64,000 nt of DNA. Source: CAZKSN01 sp964555585 (GTDB taxonomy: Bacteria > Bacillota_I > Bacilli_A > RF39 > UBA660). The notes under the pieces were generated by a model. It ran no database searches. It was given only the letters and a program-made list of their open reading frames with translations, and was not told the DNA's origin. The DNA is taken from contig CAZKSN010000002.1 in the NCBI GenBank assembly GCA_964555585.1, positions 69,447 to 133,446 of the forward strand, written 5' to 3'. Positions 1-8,015 of the stretch are shown one piece after another (positions within the stretch are counted from its first letter, which is position 1; each line of letters starts with the position of its first letter). Position numbers and translations under genes: made by a program.

Positions 1-1214
1 ATCAGTTATATTTATAATGACTCTTTTATCATTTCCTGTATAATTGATGGCATTATTAATTAAATTATAAATTACTTGCTCAAGTTTCTGCTTATCAGCC
101 TTTATATTTATTCTTTTCTTTTCATTAAATATAAATTTATAACTCTCCGTCTGTTCATATATTTTGTATCTTTTTATTATACTGTTAATTAATGCAGTTA
201 AATCAAATTCTTCATATTTCAGTTCTGATATCGTTTCATTCTTTGATAATTCTAAAANNNNNNNNNNTATATCAAGAAATCTTCTTCTCATACTTCCCTC
301 GGTATATAATTTTTTGATAATTCTAAAATATCATTTACCAGTAAATTTAATCTGTCACTTTCTTCTATAATAATATTTAAATTTTCCTTTCTTTTATTAA
401 TGTCATCAACATTTAAATCTCTAGACATTTCAGCATAGGCCTTAATCATAGTTAAAGGAGTTTTTAAATCATGTGAAATATTGGCCATTAAATCTCTTCT
501 TAATTCATTTGTCTTGGACAGTTCATTTTTTGTATAATTCAATGTGTCAGCAAGTTCAGTTATTTCCTCAATATTTGAATTAGATGAAAAATCAATATTA
601 TAATCTCCTTCCGCCAGCTTTTGAGCTTTTTCATTAATTTTAATAATAGGTCTACTGATGTTTTTAGATATAAAGTAAGCAATTATAAATGATAATCCCA
701 GTACAATAATGGATACATAAATTAACTGATTTTTTAATATGGTTATTGTTGAATCTATTGGCTCTAAAGATGTATTTATAAATGCGTAAGAATTATTATC
801 TATTTTAAATGCATAAATAAGAGTTTTATTATTTAATACAGGATTTGTTAATGTATATTCTTTTTCATTCAAATCTGAAGTAATGAAATTCTGTCTGTAA
901 TTAGTCATATTTGGACTGAATTTGATACAGCCTCTTTTTAAATCAGAGGTATATAGAATATCGTTTCCTTCAATGATTTCCAGACACAGATTATTGTTAT
1001 AGGAAAGTAAATCATATATTTCCGCATAATCATTTTCATTATAATAATTTTTTACTTTTTGAGATATTTTTTCAATACTCTTCTTAGTTTCCCATTCATA
1101 ATAATATTTAATTAACAATACCTGAAATGCCCATAAAAACAATAATATTATAATTGAAAACATTATTAAGAAAATCCATACTTTTATAGTTAAACTATTT
1201 TTCTTTAATTTCAA
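1..1214 (-). CDS. Sensor histidine kinase of a two-component system (C-terminus beyond window; interrupted by a scaffold gap)
   Basis: Membrane histidine kinase partnered with the OmpR-type regulator just upstream. Visible in order: TM helix about residues 11-35, an extracytoplasmic sensor region about 36-160, a second TM about 163-183, a HAMP linker, and a HisKA domain with phospho-acceptor His248 in NISHDLKTP. Beyond the N run, bases 1-257 read in frame as LELSKNETISELKYEEFDL and on into the N-box LEQVIYNLINNAINYTG, so dimerisation and ATPase domains belong to one kinase whose end lies outside the window. The apparent stop after NYIPREV (288) is an assembly artefact: the LELSKN segment occurs on both sides of the gap. 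It overlaps the regulator gene by 20 bases, as expected for a cotranscribed pair. The ligand is unknown; the shared operator with the MacB-like exporter suggests envelope or antimicrobial-peptide sensing (inference). Confidence 0.88.
258..267. other. Scaffold gap (10 N) with duplicated flanking overlap
   Basis: Ten Ns interrupt the histidine kinase gene. The 16-base string at 242-257 recurs exactly at 313-328, and joining the two copies restores a continuous kinase reading frame. Bases 268-312 between them are probably spurious contig-end sequence. Confidence 0.9.
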
Positions 1215-1860
1215 TTTTATACCCCATTCCTCTTACAGTTAGTATAAGATTTCCATATTTCCCTAGATTATGTCTCAGCATTTTTATATGAGTATCTATA
1301 GTTCTAGCATCTCCATAAAAATTGTATCCCCAGACATGATTAAGCAATTGTTCTCTTGACAGGGCAATATTTTTATTTTTAATAAAGTAGCATAAAAGTT
1401 CATACTCTTTTGGAGTAAGTTTTATTTCTTTATTTTCTATCCCAACTGTTCTTCCCTTAAAATCAACTATTAAATCCTGATAAATAAATTCATCAATGTT
1501 ATTATTATCTCTTTTCAATATAGCTTTAATTCTGGCCATCAATTCCTTAGGACTGAATGGTTTAATTACATAATCATCTGTTCCCAAGTTGAAACCTAAT
1601 AGTTTATCATACTCTTCCTTTCTTGCAGATAAAATAATAACAGGTATATCTTTAATATTCTTTATTTGTTTTAAAGTTTCAAAACCATCTAATTTAGGCA
1701 TCATGATATCTAGAATTATTAAATCTATTTTTTCATTTTTAACTTTTTCTAATGCTTCAATGCCATTACTGGCTTCTATAATTTTATAATTTTCATTTAT
1801 ACAATAATCTTTAATTACTTTTCTAATTAACTCTTCATCATCAACTATTAAAACAGTCAT
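1195..1860 (-). CDS. OmpR/PhoB-family response regulator
   Basis: Transcription regulator of 221 residues: an N-terminal receiver domain (1-115) with acidic pocket Asp7/Asp8, phospho-acceptor Asp51 in LDIMMPK and the conserved Lys of VIKPFSP, then a C-terminal winged helix (about 128-220) with the recognition-helix signature DARTIDTHIKMLR. The start at 1860 is preceded by GAGGTG at good spacing. It overlaps the downstream kinase gene. Its own upstream region carries TTTGTGA-type half-sites at 11-bp spacing that also occur in front of the ABC permease gene, so it probably regulates both. It resembles VncR/VanR-type regulators in size; the exact subfamily is not resolved. Confidence 0.93.
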   Translation of the reverse strand: MTVLIVDDEELIRKVIKDYCINENYKIIEASNGIEALEKVKNEKIDLIILDIMMPKLDGFETLKQIKNIKDIPVIILSARKEEYDKLLGFNLGTDDYVIKPFSPKELMARIKAILKRDNNNIDEFIYQDLIVDFKGRTVGIENKEIKLTPKEYELLCYFIKNKNIALSREQLLNHVWGYNFYGDARTIDTHIKMLRHNLGKYGNLILTVRGMGYKIEIKEK

Positions 1861-1877
1861 ACTAACACCTCTATCTA

Positions 1878-1910
1878 ATTTTATTACAATTTTGTGATAT
1901 CTTTGTGAAA
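1878..1910 (-). promoter_or_regulatory. Autoregulatory promoter: 11-bp direct repeats plus -10
   Basis: On the plus strand TGATA (1895) and TGAAA (1906) begin exactly 11 bp apart inside longer TTTGTGA repeats. A -10 box TAAAAT (minus strand) lies at 1878-1883, 12 bp from the first half-site. The same arrangement and distance occur at 4090-4144 before the ABC permease. Head-to-tail sites at 11-bp spacing are typical of OmpR-family regulators. Confidence 0.6.
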
Positions 1911-1954
1911 TATATGTATTATAGTTCTTTTTTGATTAAATAACAACTTTAATA

Positions 1955-1983
1955 AAAGAAATGATTTAAAAAATCATTTCTTT
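1955..1983 (-). terminator. Rho-independent terminator of the ABC operon
   Basis: Perfect 13-bp stem (1955-1967 with 1971-1983) with a 3-base loop, overlapping the last codons of the ABC ATPase gene and followed by T-rich sequence on the minus strand. It separates the exporter transcript from the regulator-kinase transcript. Confidence 0.8.
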
Positions 1984-2627
1984 ATACTATGTAGTTCAAA
2001 TATCTTATCTACAGAAGACGCTATATTTGCGGAGTGTGATACTATGATAATGCACTTATTTTCCATTTTAGCCAAATTCTTGAATATCTGCATAATTTCA
2101 TCCTCTGTTTCTCTATCTAGGTTTCCTGTGGGTTCATCTGCAAGAATTATTTCCGGGTCATAAGAAAGACTCCTTGCGATTGCCACTCTTTGTTGCTCAC
2201 CTCCTGATAGCTTTAAGATTCTTCTATTACCAATAGTATCATTTGATCCAACTTTTTCAAGTAGTTTTACTGCAAGTTCATATTTATTCTTGGTTTTAAC
2301 CTTGCTTATATCCATTGAAAGAATAATGTTTTCAATTGCTGTCATATGAGGTAAGAGATTAAAACTCTGAAATACTATTCCTATGTGTCTGCTTCTATAA
2401 ATGTCTAAATCCACCTTTGATAGATCTTTATCCTTAAAGAATATTTTACCTTCCTTGCATTTTTCCAATCCGGATATCAATGACAACAGCGTTGTTTTTC
2501 CACTACCGCTTTTTCCCTTAATGGCATAAGTTTTTCCTTCTTCAAATTCAAAATTAATATCTTTCAGTACTACAGTCGGTCCATCTTCATAAGTATAACC
2601 AACTTTTTCCAATCTTAATACACTCAT
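1974..2627 (-). CDS. MacB/LolD-type ABC transporter ATP-binding protein
   Basis: Cytoplasmic ATPase of 217 residues, the usual length for LolD/MacB-class ATPases. Walker A GKSGSGKT (38-45), Q-loop in FQSFNLLP, signature LSGGEQQRV (140-148), Walker B ILADEPTGNLD and the switch His in IIVSHS. The start codon overlaps the permease stop (TGATG), so the two genes are translationally coupled. Together they form a type VII (mechanotransmission) ABC system that acts on envelope substrates rather than as a classic importer. The substrate is unknown; linkage to a two-component system suggests antimicrobial-peptide or envelope-stress response. Confidence 0.92.
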   Translation of the reverse strand: MSVLRLEKVGYTYEDGPTVVLKDINFEFEEGKTYAIKGKSGSGKTTLLSLISGLEKCKEGKIFFKDKDLSKVDLDIYRSRHIGIVFQSFNLLPHMTAIENIILSMDISKVKTKNKYELAVKLLEKVGSNDTIGNRRILKLSGGEQQRVAIARSLSYDPEIILADEPTGNLDRETEDEIMQIFKNLAKMENKCIIIVSHSANIASSVDKIFELHSIKK

Positions 2628-4066
2628 CAGCTTCTCTCCTTCAATATCTTTAATGGACTAAATCTAGAAATATTTATTAGTGCCGCACTGCTGCTGACTA
2701 AGGTTAAACCTAATCCAATCAATAATATTTCAATTAATACAATATAATTTAAATTTACATCTAAACTTTCAATATAATCAACATTTCTATTAATTACATT
2801 TCTTTCTCTATTCTCAAACTGTTCTCCATCCATTCCAAAATTACCACTTATTTGAGTACTTTCTTCCTGCATGGATTCTATTTCACTAGATAACAGATAA
2901 TTTGAAACCGGTTTTGCAGTAAAGAACCCCAAAGCTGTTCCGATAGCTATAGATACAAATGCTACAATGAATAATTCCAGACAAAATTGTGAAATAACCA
3001 ATTTCTTTTTCATTCCAACTGTTCTTAAAACACCTATTTCATACTTTCTTTCTCTAATATTTATGAGATTTATAATAAACAGCACTATACTTCCTATTAC
3101 TATTACCATTATTAAGAATGTTGTTGCAAAACTGCTTACATTTTCAATAGGTTGCAATTCTGCAGTTACTTCATCTAAATTTGTATTTAATGAATAGTAT
3201 TCATCAAGTCCTTTTTTTGTAAGTTCACTTTCAAATAATTCTATTGAAGCTTCATTTGCAATTACAAATGAAACTGAATAATTGTTATCATAATTTTCTG
3301 TATCATCATTTATTATGGAATTTACAAAAGCAACATTTGTAATAATTCTATTGGCACTGTTGCTAATCATGCTGAATGGATTTTCTTCAGTGTCATTATC
3401 AGCATATATTCCAGATATAACCAATTCATAAGTTGAATTCTCATCATATGGTGATACCAAAGTTACTGTATCTCCTACACTTAAATCGTTATCCGTAGCA
3501 AGTTCATTTGAAATGATGCAGTAATTACTGTCAAAATCTTCAAATACACTGCCTTCCTCTATTGTAAATGTACCATTTACAAAATCTGTCATAGCATCTA
3601 AACTGCTGTATCCTGTTAGTGTGAAATCTCCAGCTCCGCTCTGCATTCCGCCTTGCGGTCTATATGGCATATTACTATCCTCTGAAGAAGTGCTTGTCAC
3701 AGCTTCTATACTACTGCCATCTAATGAAACACTGTTTGAATAATAATAATTGGTTACATATTCACTGTCAGCATAATCTTCTATATTTTCTAAAGTAAGT
3801 GATGATATATTTGAAAATATTTCTTCTCTGTCTTCTTTAGAAGGTTGCTCTCCAGTTCCATCTCCCATCATTTTCTGTCTGTTAAAACTTAAAGTGCCAA
3901 TAATATCATTCTTAATAGTGTAAGTGTCTACAAGTTCATTAGCCGAACTCTTTATAGCTAAGGCTATTGAAGAAGTAACTGCTATTAAAAGTAATATTAT
4001 TCCTATTAAAATATTTCTTCCCTTTGTTCTCTTAATAGACAGCCAGGCATTTTTTAAAATAAACAT
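2627..4066 (-). CDS. MacB/FtsX-like ABC transporter permease
   Basis: About 479 residues: one N-terminal TM helix, a large extracytoplasmic MacB-type domain (roughly residues 45-300, rich in Ser, Thr, Asp and Glu), then three C-terminal TM helices of the FtsX fold; the conserved segment INIRERKYEIGVLRTVGM lies in the coupling loop. An ATG at 4084 is possible, but 4066 is preferred: GAGAGG sits 6 bases before it, and the promoter -10 at 4090-4095 would start transcription at about 4083. A second extracytoplasmic stretch (about 390-430) before the last TM is rich in Glu, Gln, Asn and Arg. Partner of the ATPase immediately downstream. Confidence 0.9.
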   Translation of the reverse strand: MFILKNAWLSIKRTKGRNILIGIILLLIAVTSSIALAIKSSANELVDTYTIKNDIIGTLSFNRQKMMGDGTGEQPSKEDREEIFSNISSLTLENIEDYADSEYVTNYYYSNSVSLDGSSIEAVTSTSSEDSNMPYRPQGGMQSGAGDFTLTGYSSLDAMTDFVNGTFTIEEGSVFEDFDSNYCIISNELATDNDLSVGDTVTLVSPYDENSTYELVISGIYADNDTEENPFSMISNSANRIITNVAFVNSIINDDTENYDNNYSVSFVIANEASIELFESELTKKGLDEYYSLNTNLDEVTAELQPIENVSSFATTFLIMVIVIGSIVLFIINLINIRERKYEIGVLRTVGMKKKLVISQFCLELFIVAFVSIAIGTALGFFTAKPVSNYLLSSEIESMQEESTQISGNFGMDGEQFENRERNVINRNVDYIESLDVNLNYIVLIEILLIGLGLTLVSSSAALINISRFSPLKILKERS

Positions 4067-4089
4067 AAATTTCCTCTCTTTCATAAATA

Positions 4090-4144
4090 ATTATATTTTC
4101 TTTAAATGATAAATTTATGAAAGAAATGTGAAAGATTGATGAAA
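4090..4144 (-). promoter_or_regulatory. ABC operon promoter with four 11-bp-phased half-sites
   Basis: Plus-strand half-sites TGATA (4107), TGAAA (4118), TGAAA (4129) and TGAAA (4140) start exactly 11 bp apart. A -10 TATAAT (minus strand) is at 4090-4095 with no recognisable -35, typical of an activator-dependent promoter in which the regulator replaces -35 contact. Half-site-to--10 distance matches the regulator gene promoter at 1878-1910. Confidence 0.68.
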
Positions 4145-4146
4145 TA

Positions 4147-4656
4147 TTATGATTTTTCTATAAAATTCTTGCTTTTATGAGGTTCTTCTCTAAGTAAATC
4201 TCTATAATCCTGCTGTCTTAAAGCCTCATAAACCATTATTGCCACTGTATTTGAAAGATTTAAGGCTCTTACTTTATCAGTCATAGGAATTCTCATGCAG
4301 GTATTTATAAATGGTTTTAAAATCTCAGGAGGAATGCCTGTACTTTCCTTTCCAAAAAAGAAATAAATGTTTTCAGCTTTATTACCATAATCAAAACTGG
4401 TATGAGGTTTATGCCCATATCTGGTTAAAAAATAATAAGTTCCCTTATTTTTATTGAAAAAATCTTCAATACTTTCATATATGCTGTATCTACATTCATT
4501 AATGTAATTTACACCACTTCTTTTAATATATTTATCCTCAAGAGAAAAACCTAAGGGTTTTATTAAATGCAGCATTGTATTTGTTGCTACACAAGTTCTC
4601 ATAATATTGCCTGTATTAGTTGGTATTTCTGGTTCGTATAAAACTACGTTTATCAT
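4147..4656 (-). CDS. trmL: tRNA (cytidine(34)-2'-O)-methyltransferase TrmL
   Basis: SPOUT-class methyltransferase of 169 residues, matching the 150-170 usual for TrmL/YibK. It 2'-O-methylates the wobble nucleotide of leucine tRNAs with SAM. Motifs: N-terminal EPEIPTNTGNIMRTC, the central FFFGKESTGIPPEIL, and the knotted C-terminal segment PMTDKVRALNLSNTVAIMVYE. An AAGGAG ribosome-binding site precedes the ATG. Degenerate copies of its first 50 or so bases recur at 5313-5369 and about 5897-5945, in front of the two accessory genes upstream. Confidence 0.96.
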   Translation of the reverse strand: MINVVLYEPEIPTNTGNIMRTCVATNTMLHLIKPLGFSLEDKYIKRSGVNYINECRYSIYESIEDFFNKNKGTYYFLTRYGHKPHTSFDYGNKAENIYFFFGKESTGIPPEILKPFINTCMRIPMTDKVRALNLSNTVAIMVYEALRQQDYRDLLREEPHKSKNFIEKS

Positions 4657-4676
4657 TATTATTCTCCTTGTTAAAA

Positions 4677-5237
4677 TTATAATTTGAATTCTTTTTTGAT
4701 TGTTTGTGCAACGATATCTGGAGCTAAGTTTGTATTATTAATTTTTATATAGTTATCTTTTTTTAATTCACCATAATTTGAATTAAGACGATATTTAGCT
4801 TCTAATGATTTAAATAAATTTTCTGAATGTTCAATATCTCTTTTAGTTGGTTTGTTTAACAATCTATTTTCTGTTTTATTACGTTCTAAACGCAGATTAT
4901 AATCTGCTTCTAGTTCAACATAATAAATACTAGCTCCCCTTGACTTGAATATTTTCTCTACCTTTTCAATGTATTCCCAATCTTCCTTGCAATCAAATGC
5001 CCACATATATGTAAAAATCATACCATATTCATTACTATTTGAATAAGCTTCAAATATTTCTTTACGAAATAACTCTATCAACTTTGTTCGTTCATTAGGT
5101 AAATTTTCAAACAAGTCCGAAACAATATCTATTGTCATATGATTATGAAACAGTTTAAGTTCTGTTATCTTTGATAACTCTTGTCCTACTGTCATCTTTC
5201 CAACCGCATGTGGTCCAAATATAATTACTAATTTCAT
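4677..5237 (-). CDS. P-loop nucleoside/shikimate kinase-like protein
   Basis: A small AAA/P-loop kinase-like protein of about 186 residues. Walker A is GPHAVGKMT near the N-terminus, with His in place of the usual Gly/Ala at one position, followed by an HNHMTIDIV segment often seen in uncharacterised shikimate-kinase-like proteins, and a LID-like basic region RLERNKTENRLLNKPTKRD. The start at 5237 is chosen over 5276 because AGGAGG lies just upstream of it. Substrate unknown. It sits between intact trmL and a trmL 5' remnant, so it looks like an accessory insertion. Phosphotransferase function is inferred from the fold only. Confidence 0.75.
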   Translation of the reverse strand: MKLVIIFGPHAVGKMTVGQELSKITELKLFHNHMTIDIVSDLFENLPNERTKLIELFRKEIFEAYSNSNEYGMIFTYMWAFDCKEDWEYIEKVEKIFKSRGASIYYVELEADYNLRLERNKTENRLLNKPTKRDIEHSENLFKSLEAKYRLNSNYGELKKDNYIKINNTNLAPDIVAQTIKKEFKL

Positions 5238-5300
5238 TTTTCCTCCTATGTTTTTATGGAGCAAATACTTCTCCATATTTAAATTTTAATTATTAATATA

Positions 5301-5369
5301 TGTGTAACAAAATTAATTATTCCCGGTATTCATAGGAATTTCAGGTTCAAAAAGTACTACGTTTATCAT
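5301..5369 (-). pseudogene. Vestigial trmL 5' end (copy B)
   Basis: Reads MINVVLFEPEIPMNTGNN then stop (5313-5369), matching the first 17 residues of the TrmL encoded at 4147-4656 (MINVVLYEPEIPTNTGN) but with many synonymous differences, so it is not a recent local duplication. Homology includes the ribosome-binding region before the ATG. It then runs into a tail, AATTTTGTTACACA on the minus strand, that is shared with copy C and absent from trmL. Its ATG overlaps the NUDIX stop codon as ATGA. Confidence 0.82.
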
Positions 5370-5860
5370 ATATTATTTTCCTCATCATTAATTAAATTTT
5401 CACTAATTAGTTTATATGGCTTCACTTCAAAAACTCTATAAATAACTTGGCCGTTATATTTTTCTGCTGATATAAATCTGTCTCTCTCAATATCAAAAGA
5501 CATTTTTTCTTTTGCTTCATCTTTTTTTATCCATTTTACTTCTTTACTTTCTTCAGATGTAGATAAAGTACCATTTTTATAATGACATACAAAATCAAAT
5601 ATAACTTGTGTTGGCACTTCTGTTCCGTTAGATCCTATAAATGTATTAACTACAGAATTTATATTTGCTAAATATTCTACTACTATGTTAGCACCTGTTT
5701 CTTCTTTAACTTCTCTATGTAAGGCTTCATAAAGAGTTTCTCCAGGTTCTAGTCTACCTCCCGGAAATTCCCAACCTCGTTTTGGATTGTTAATTAACAG
5801 TATTTCATTTTTGTCATTATAGATTATTGCTGCACAACTAACAATATGTGTATTAATCAT
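5366..5860 (-). CDS. NUDIX hydrolase
   Basis: Hydrolase of nucleoside diphosphates linked to another moiety, 164 residues. The Nudix box is complete and fits GX5EX7REUXEEXGU: GRLEPGE, seven residues, then REVKEETGA, starting about residue 35, preceded by the usual GWEFPGG strand. GAGGTGAGATAAA precedes the ATG. The last codons overlap the start of trmL remnant B, so its C-terminal EENNI tail is encoded by what was once a trmL leader. Substrate cannot be told (MutT-like, NADH- or ADP-ribose-type). Confidence 0.92.
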   Translation of the reverse strand: MINTHIVSCAAIIYNDKNEILLINNPKRGWEFPGGRLEPGETLYEALHREVKEETGANIVVEYLANINSVVNTFIGSNGTEVPTQVIFDFVCHYKNGTLSTSEESKEVKWIKKDEAKEKMSFDIERDRFISAEKYNGQVIYRVFEVKPYKLISENLINDEENNI

Positions 5861-5885
5861 TTTATCTCACCTCTTTAAAGTCATA

Positions 5886-5945
5886 GTGTATCAAAATTAA
5901 TTATTTCAGTATTCATAGAAATTTCAGATAAACTATATTTATCAT
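5886..5945 (-). pseudogene. Vestigial trmL 5' end (copy C)
   Basis: A more decayed relative of copy B: it starts ATGATAAATATAGT and keeps GAAATTTCTATGAATAC, but has lost about 7 bases (frameshift). It ends in the same non-trmL tail (AATTAATTTTG followed by ATACAC). It lies about 30 bases before the NUDIX start, mirroring copy B in front of the kinase-like gene. Confidence 0.68.
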
Positions 5946-5973
5946 ATAAATCATCATACTTATTTTAACATAA

Positions 5974-6000
5974 AAAAAGTTCATATTATATGAACTTTTT
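5974..6000. terminator. Terminator after the pilin-like gene
   Basis: Perfect 12-bp stem AAAAAGTTCATA / TATGAACTTTTT with a TTA loop and flanking A and T runs; it can work in both directions. Confidence 0.8.
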
Positions 6001-6002
6001 AT

Positions 6003-7910
6003 TTATTCTATAATTCTTGTACGATATCTGTATAATATTTGAGTTGAAATACTTACAGCAGTATCGGTTTGCAATTCTTCTAAAGTCTTACCATACATTT
6101 CTTCCAATTCTGATCTTGTCAAGTTTTCAGTAATATTTCCTGAAGCAACTCTTTTTCTCATCTGGAGTTTTTCATTAATTGTTCTATATTCCTTTTCTTC
6201 AGGTTTTGTTGCATTCCATTCACTCCATTTACTTAAAATAGATTCAGCTTCTAGTTTTACTGGATAGCCAGCAGGAGCTTCAGAATAATATTTATCAGTA
6301 GTTCCAGGACCTTCCTTATAATATTTATAAGCGGTTTCCCTGTATTTAACCTGAATGTTATTGCTTACTGTATAAGTTCCGCTTTCCTTTGAAGCACTCC
6401 AGTAGTTCCAGTCTACATAATAATATTTATATAATTTTTCACGATACGCAATATCTTGAATATCACTTACAGAATAATTTCCAGATGTCTTTGAAATCCA
6501 TGCAGAATAAGAGGAATAATTACTTAGATCACGATATTGAACTTCTCTTCTTGCATCATCATATGTTAAAGTTCCACTGTATGTTTCATAATCATAATAT
6601 TGTCCTGCACCATCAGCTGTCCAGGACTTACGGCCGTATCCAGTTGAGATAGTTGCTGTTCCATTACTTTCATGTCTGTCATAATCTCCATATTTTGACT
6701 GAGCACTTCCAGAAACATAAAAGCAAGAATCAAGATATTCAGCAAGAAGTGATCCATCACAAATTGAATGACATTTTGACATTGATGGAGAAGAATCATA
6801 TTGTGAATAATAAACATAAGTAGCCCAATATGTTGGATTTTCAGTTCCAGTAGTAGGAACACAACCATATTTATATCTACTATATCTGTACTTTTTATCT
6901 CTAAATCTTACTTCTCTTGAAGCACTTGAAGTTGCACTTCCATTGGTTAATGTTTGCCAGTCTGCTCCGGATAATGTTCTTGTTCTTATACTTAATGTAC
7001 CGGTTCTGTTACTGTCAAAGCTATAAGAATATCCATTAGCTCCTTCAGTGTAATACTTATATATCCAATTACCAACAGTGCCATCCCAGCTAACTCTATT
7101 CGTGTATTTTGAGGAATTATAGTCATAATTATGATATTTATCGGTGTAAACTTTTTTATCCTTATTTCTATATTGGATCTGCTTGACACTGCTTGCTGTT
7201 AAACTTCCACTTTTTAAAGTTTGCCAGCTTGTCCAACCCTTTTGAGTTTCATCTTTAACATATCCGGTCTCTGGAGCACTGGTGTAATAACCATCAGCAT
7301 AATTTTTTTGATGTTCATTATACCATTTCCACATCATATCCTGATACTGATATAGTGTTTTATATTCATATTCAAAATTTTTATCATTTTCTTTTTCTTC
7401 CACATCTGTCCATTCACTCCAGTCATTTACATTTTCTGATACTTCTCTGTAATTATATAAAATCTTTTTTTCTATTTGAACATTTTCTTTTGCTTCAGGA
7501 GTCTTTTCACTCCATGCACTCCATTCATCCCATGTTTCTTCAGTTAAGTATTTTCCACATATTAAATAAGGTTCATATTGATATTCATCAATATCAATTT
7601 TTGTTACTTTCACGTAAGAATCAGCATCACAATTTTTATTTCCATCTGAAATACTTTTTATATAATCATATTCTATCAATGTTTTTAATGTGATATTTAC
7701 AGAATCTCCAATGTTCTGTGGCAAATCTTTTGAATTTTGTTTAAATAATTCCATTGCCGCATTTTTCAATTGATTCTCTTGTTCATATAATATAACTGTT
7801 TTCCTACTGTTTAATAAGATTATGCTTATTGTTATAACCGCAAATATAAATGTGCATATTATTATAGACTGTATTATAAATTTCTTATCTATTTTTAAAC
7901 CTTCATACAT
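6003..7910 (-). CDS. Large pilin-like surface protein with W/YR repeats
   Basis: Membrane-anchored exported protein of 635 residues, not recognised as a named family. One hydrophobic helix (residues 11-33) is followed by a pilin-like stretch: ELFKQNSKDLPQNIGDSVNI, then LIEYDYIK and a Cys pair (94 and 118), which parallels ELYGQDNK, TVGDLLEKDYLEKD and a Cys pair in the pilin-like protein at 38640. From residue 126 there are about eight degenerate repeats of 25-40 residues, each opening with WSxW or a relative and closing with QYR/YRE, plus a second element YYxxAPxxGY near residues 208 and 541. It is extremely rich in Tyr, Ser, Trp and Thr. Likely cell-surface exposed and variable (inference). 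It has its own promoter and terminator. Confidence 0.72.
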   Translation of the reverse strand: MYEGLKIDKKFIIQSIIICTFIFAVITISIILLNSRKTVILYEQENQLKNAAMELFKQNSKDLPQNIGDSVNITLKTLIEYDYIKSISDGNKNCDADSYVKVTKIDIDEYQYEPYLICGKYLTEETWDEWSAWSEKTPEAKENVQIEKKILYNYREVSENVNDWSEWTDVEEKENDKNFEYEYKTLYQYQDMMWKWYNEHQKNYADGYYTSAPETGYVKDETQKGWTSWQTLKSGSLTASSVKQIQYRNKDKKVYTDKYHNYDYNSSKYTNRVSWDGTVGNWIYKYYTEGANGYSYSFDSNRTGTLSIRTRTLSGADWQTLTNGSATSSASREVRFRDKKYRYSRYKYGCVPTTGTENPTYWATYVYYSQYDSSPSMSKCHSICDGSLLAEYLDSCFYVSGSAQSKYGDYDRHESNGTATISTGYGRKSWTADGAGQYYDYETYSGTLTYDDARREVQYRDLSNYSSYSAWISKTSGNYSVSDIQDIAYREKLYKYYYVDWNYWSASKESGTYTVSNNIQVKYRETAYKYYKEGPGTTDKYYSEAPAGYPVKLEAESILSKWSEWNATKPEEKEYRTINEKLQMRKRVASGNITENLTRSELEEMYGKTLEELQTDTAVSISTQILYRYRTRIIE

Positions 7911-7943
7911 TTCTTATCTACTCCTACCTATTATTCTAATATT

Positions 7944-7972
7944 ATTATATATTATAAGCTCTTTTTTTTCAA
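7944..7972 (-). promoter_or_regulatory. Sigma-A promoter of the repeat surface protein
   Basis: On the minus strand TTGAAA (7967-7972), a 17-bp spacer, then TATAAT (7944-7949): near-consensus housekeeping promoter about 30 bases before the start codon. Confidence 0.72.
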
Positions 7973-7986
7973 TTAAATTAATAATT

Positions 7987-8015
7987 AAAAAAGTTGATTA
8001 ACTATCAACTTTTTT
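7987..8015 (-). terminator. pnp terminator overlapping the gene end
   Basis: Perfect 12-bp stem AAAAAAGTTGAT / ATCAACTTTTTT with a 5-base loop that contains the pnp stop codon. Coding sequence forms one arm. Confidence 0.85.

Noticed and set aside
288..1214. Histidine kinase ending at NYIPREV as a truncated gene or pseudogene
   Set aside because: The other side of the N run continues the kinase in frame with the same LELSKN overlap.
2625..2629. TGA read as tryptophan (Mollicutes code)
   Set aside because: TGA ends several genes at the expected family lengths (permease at 2627, yvlD, ackA), and Trp residues use TGG.
6003..7910. Thrombospondin type 1 repeats because of WSxWS strings
   Set aside because: The six-Cys pattern and CSVTCG-type motifs are absent; repeats end in YR motifs instead.
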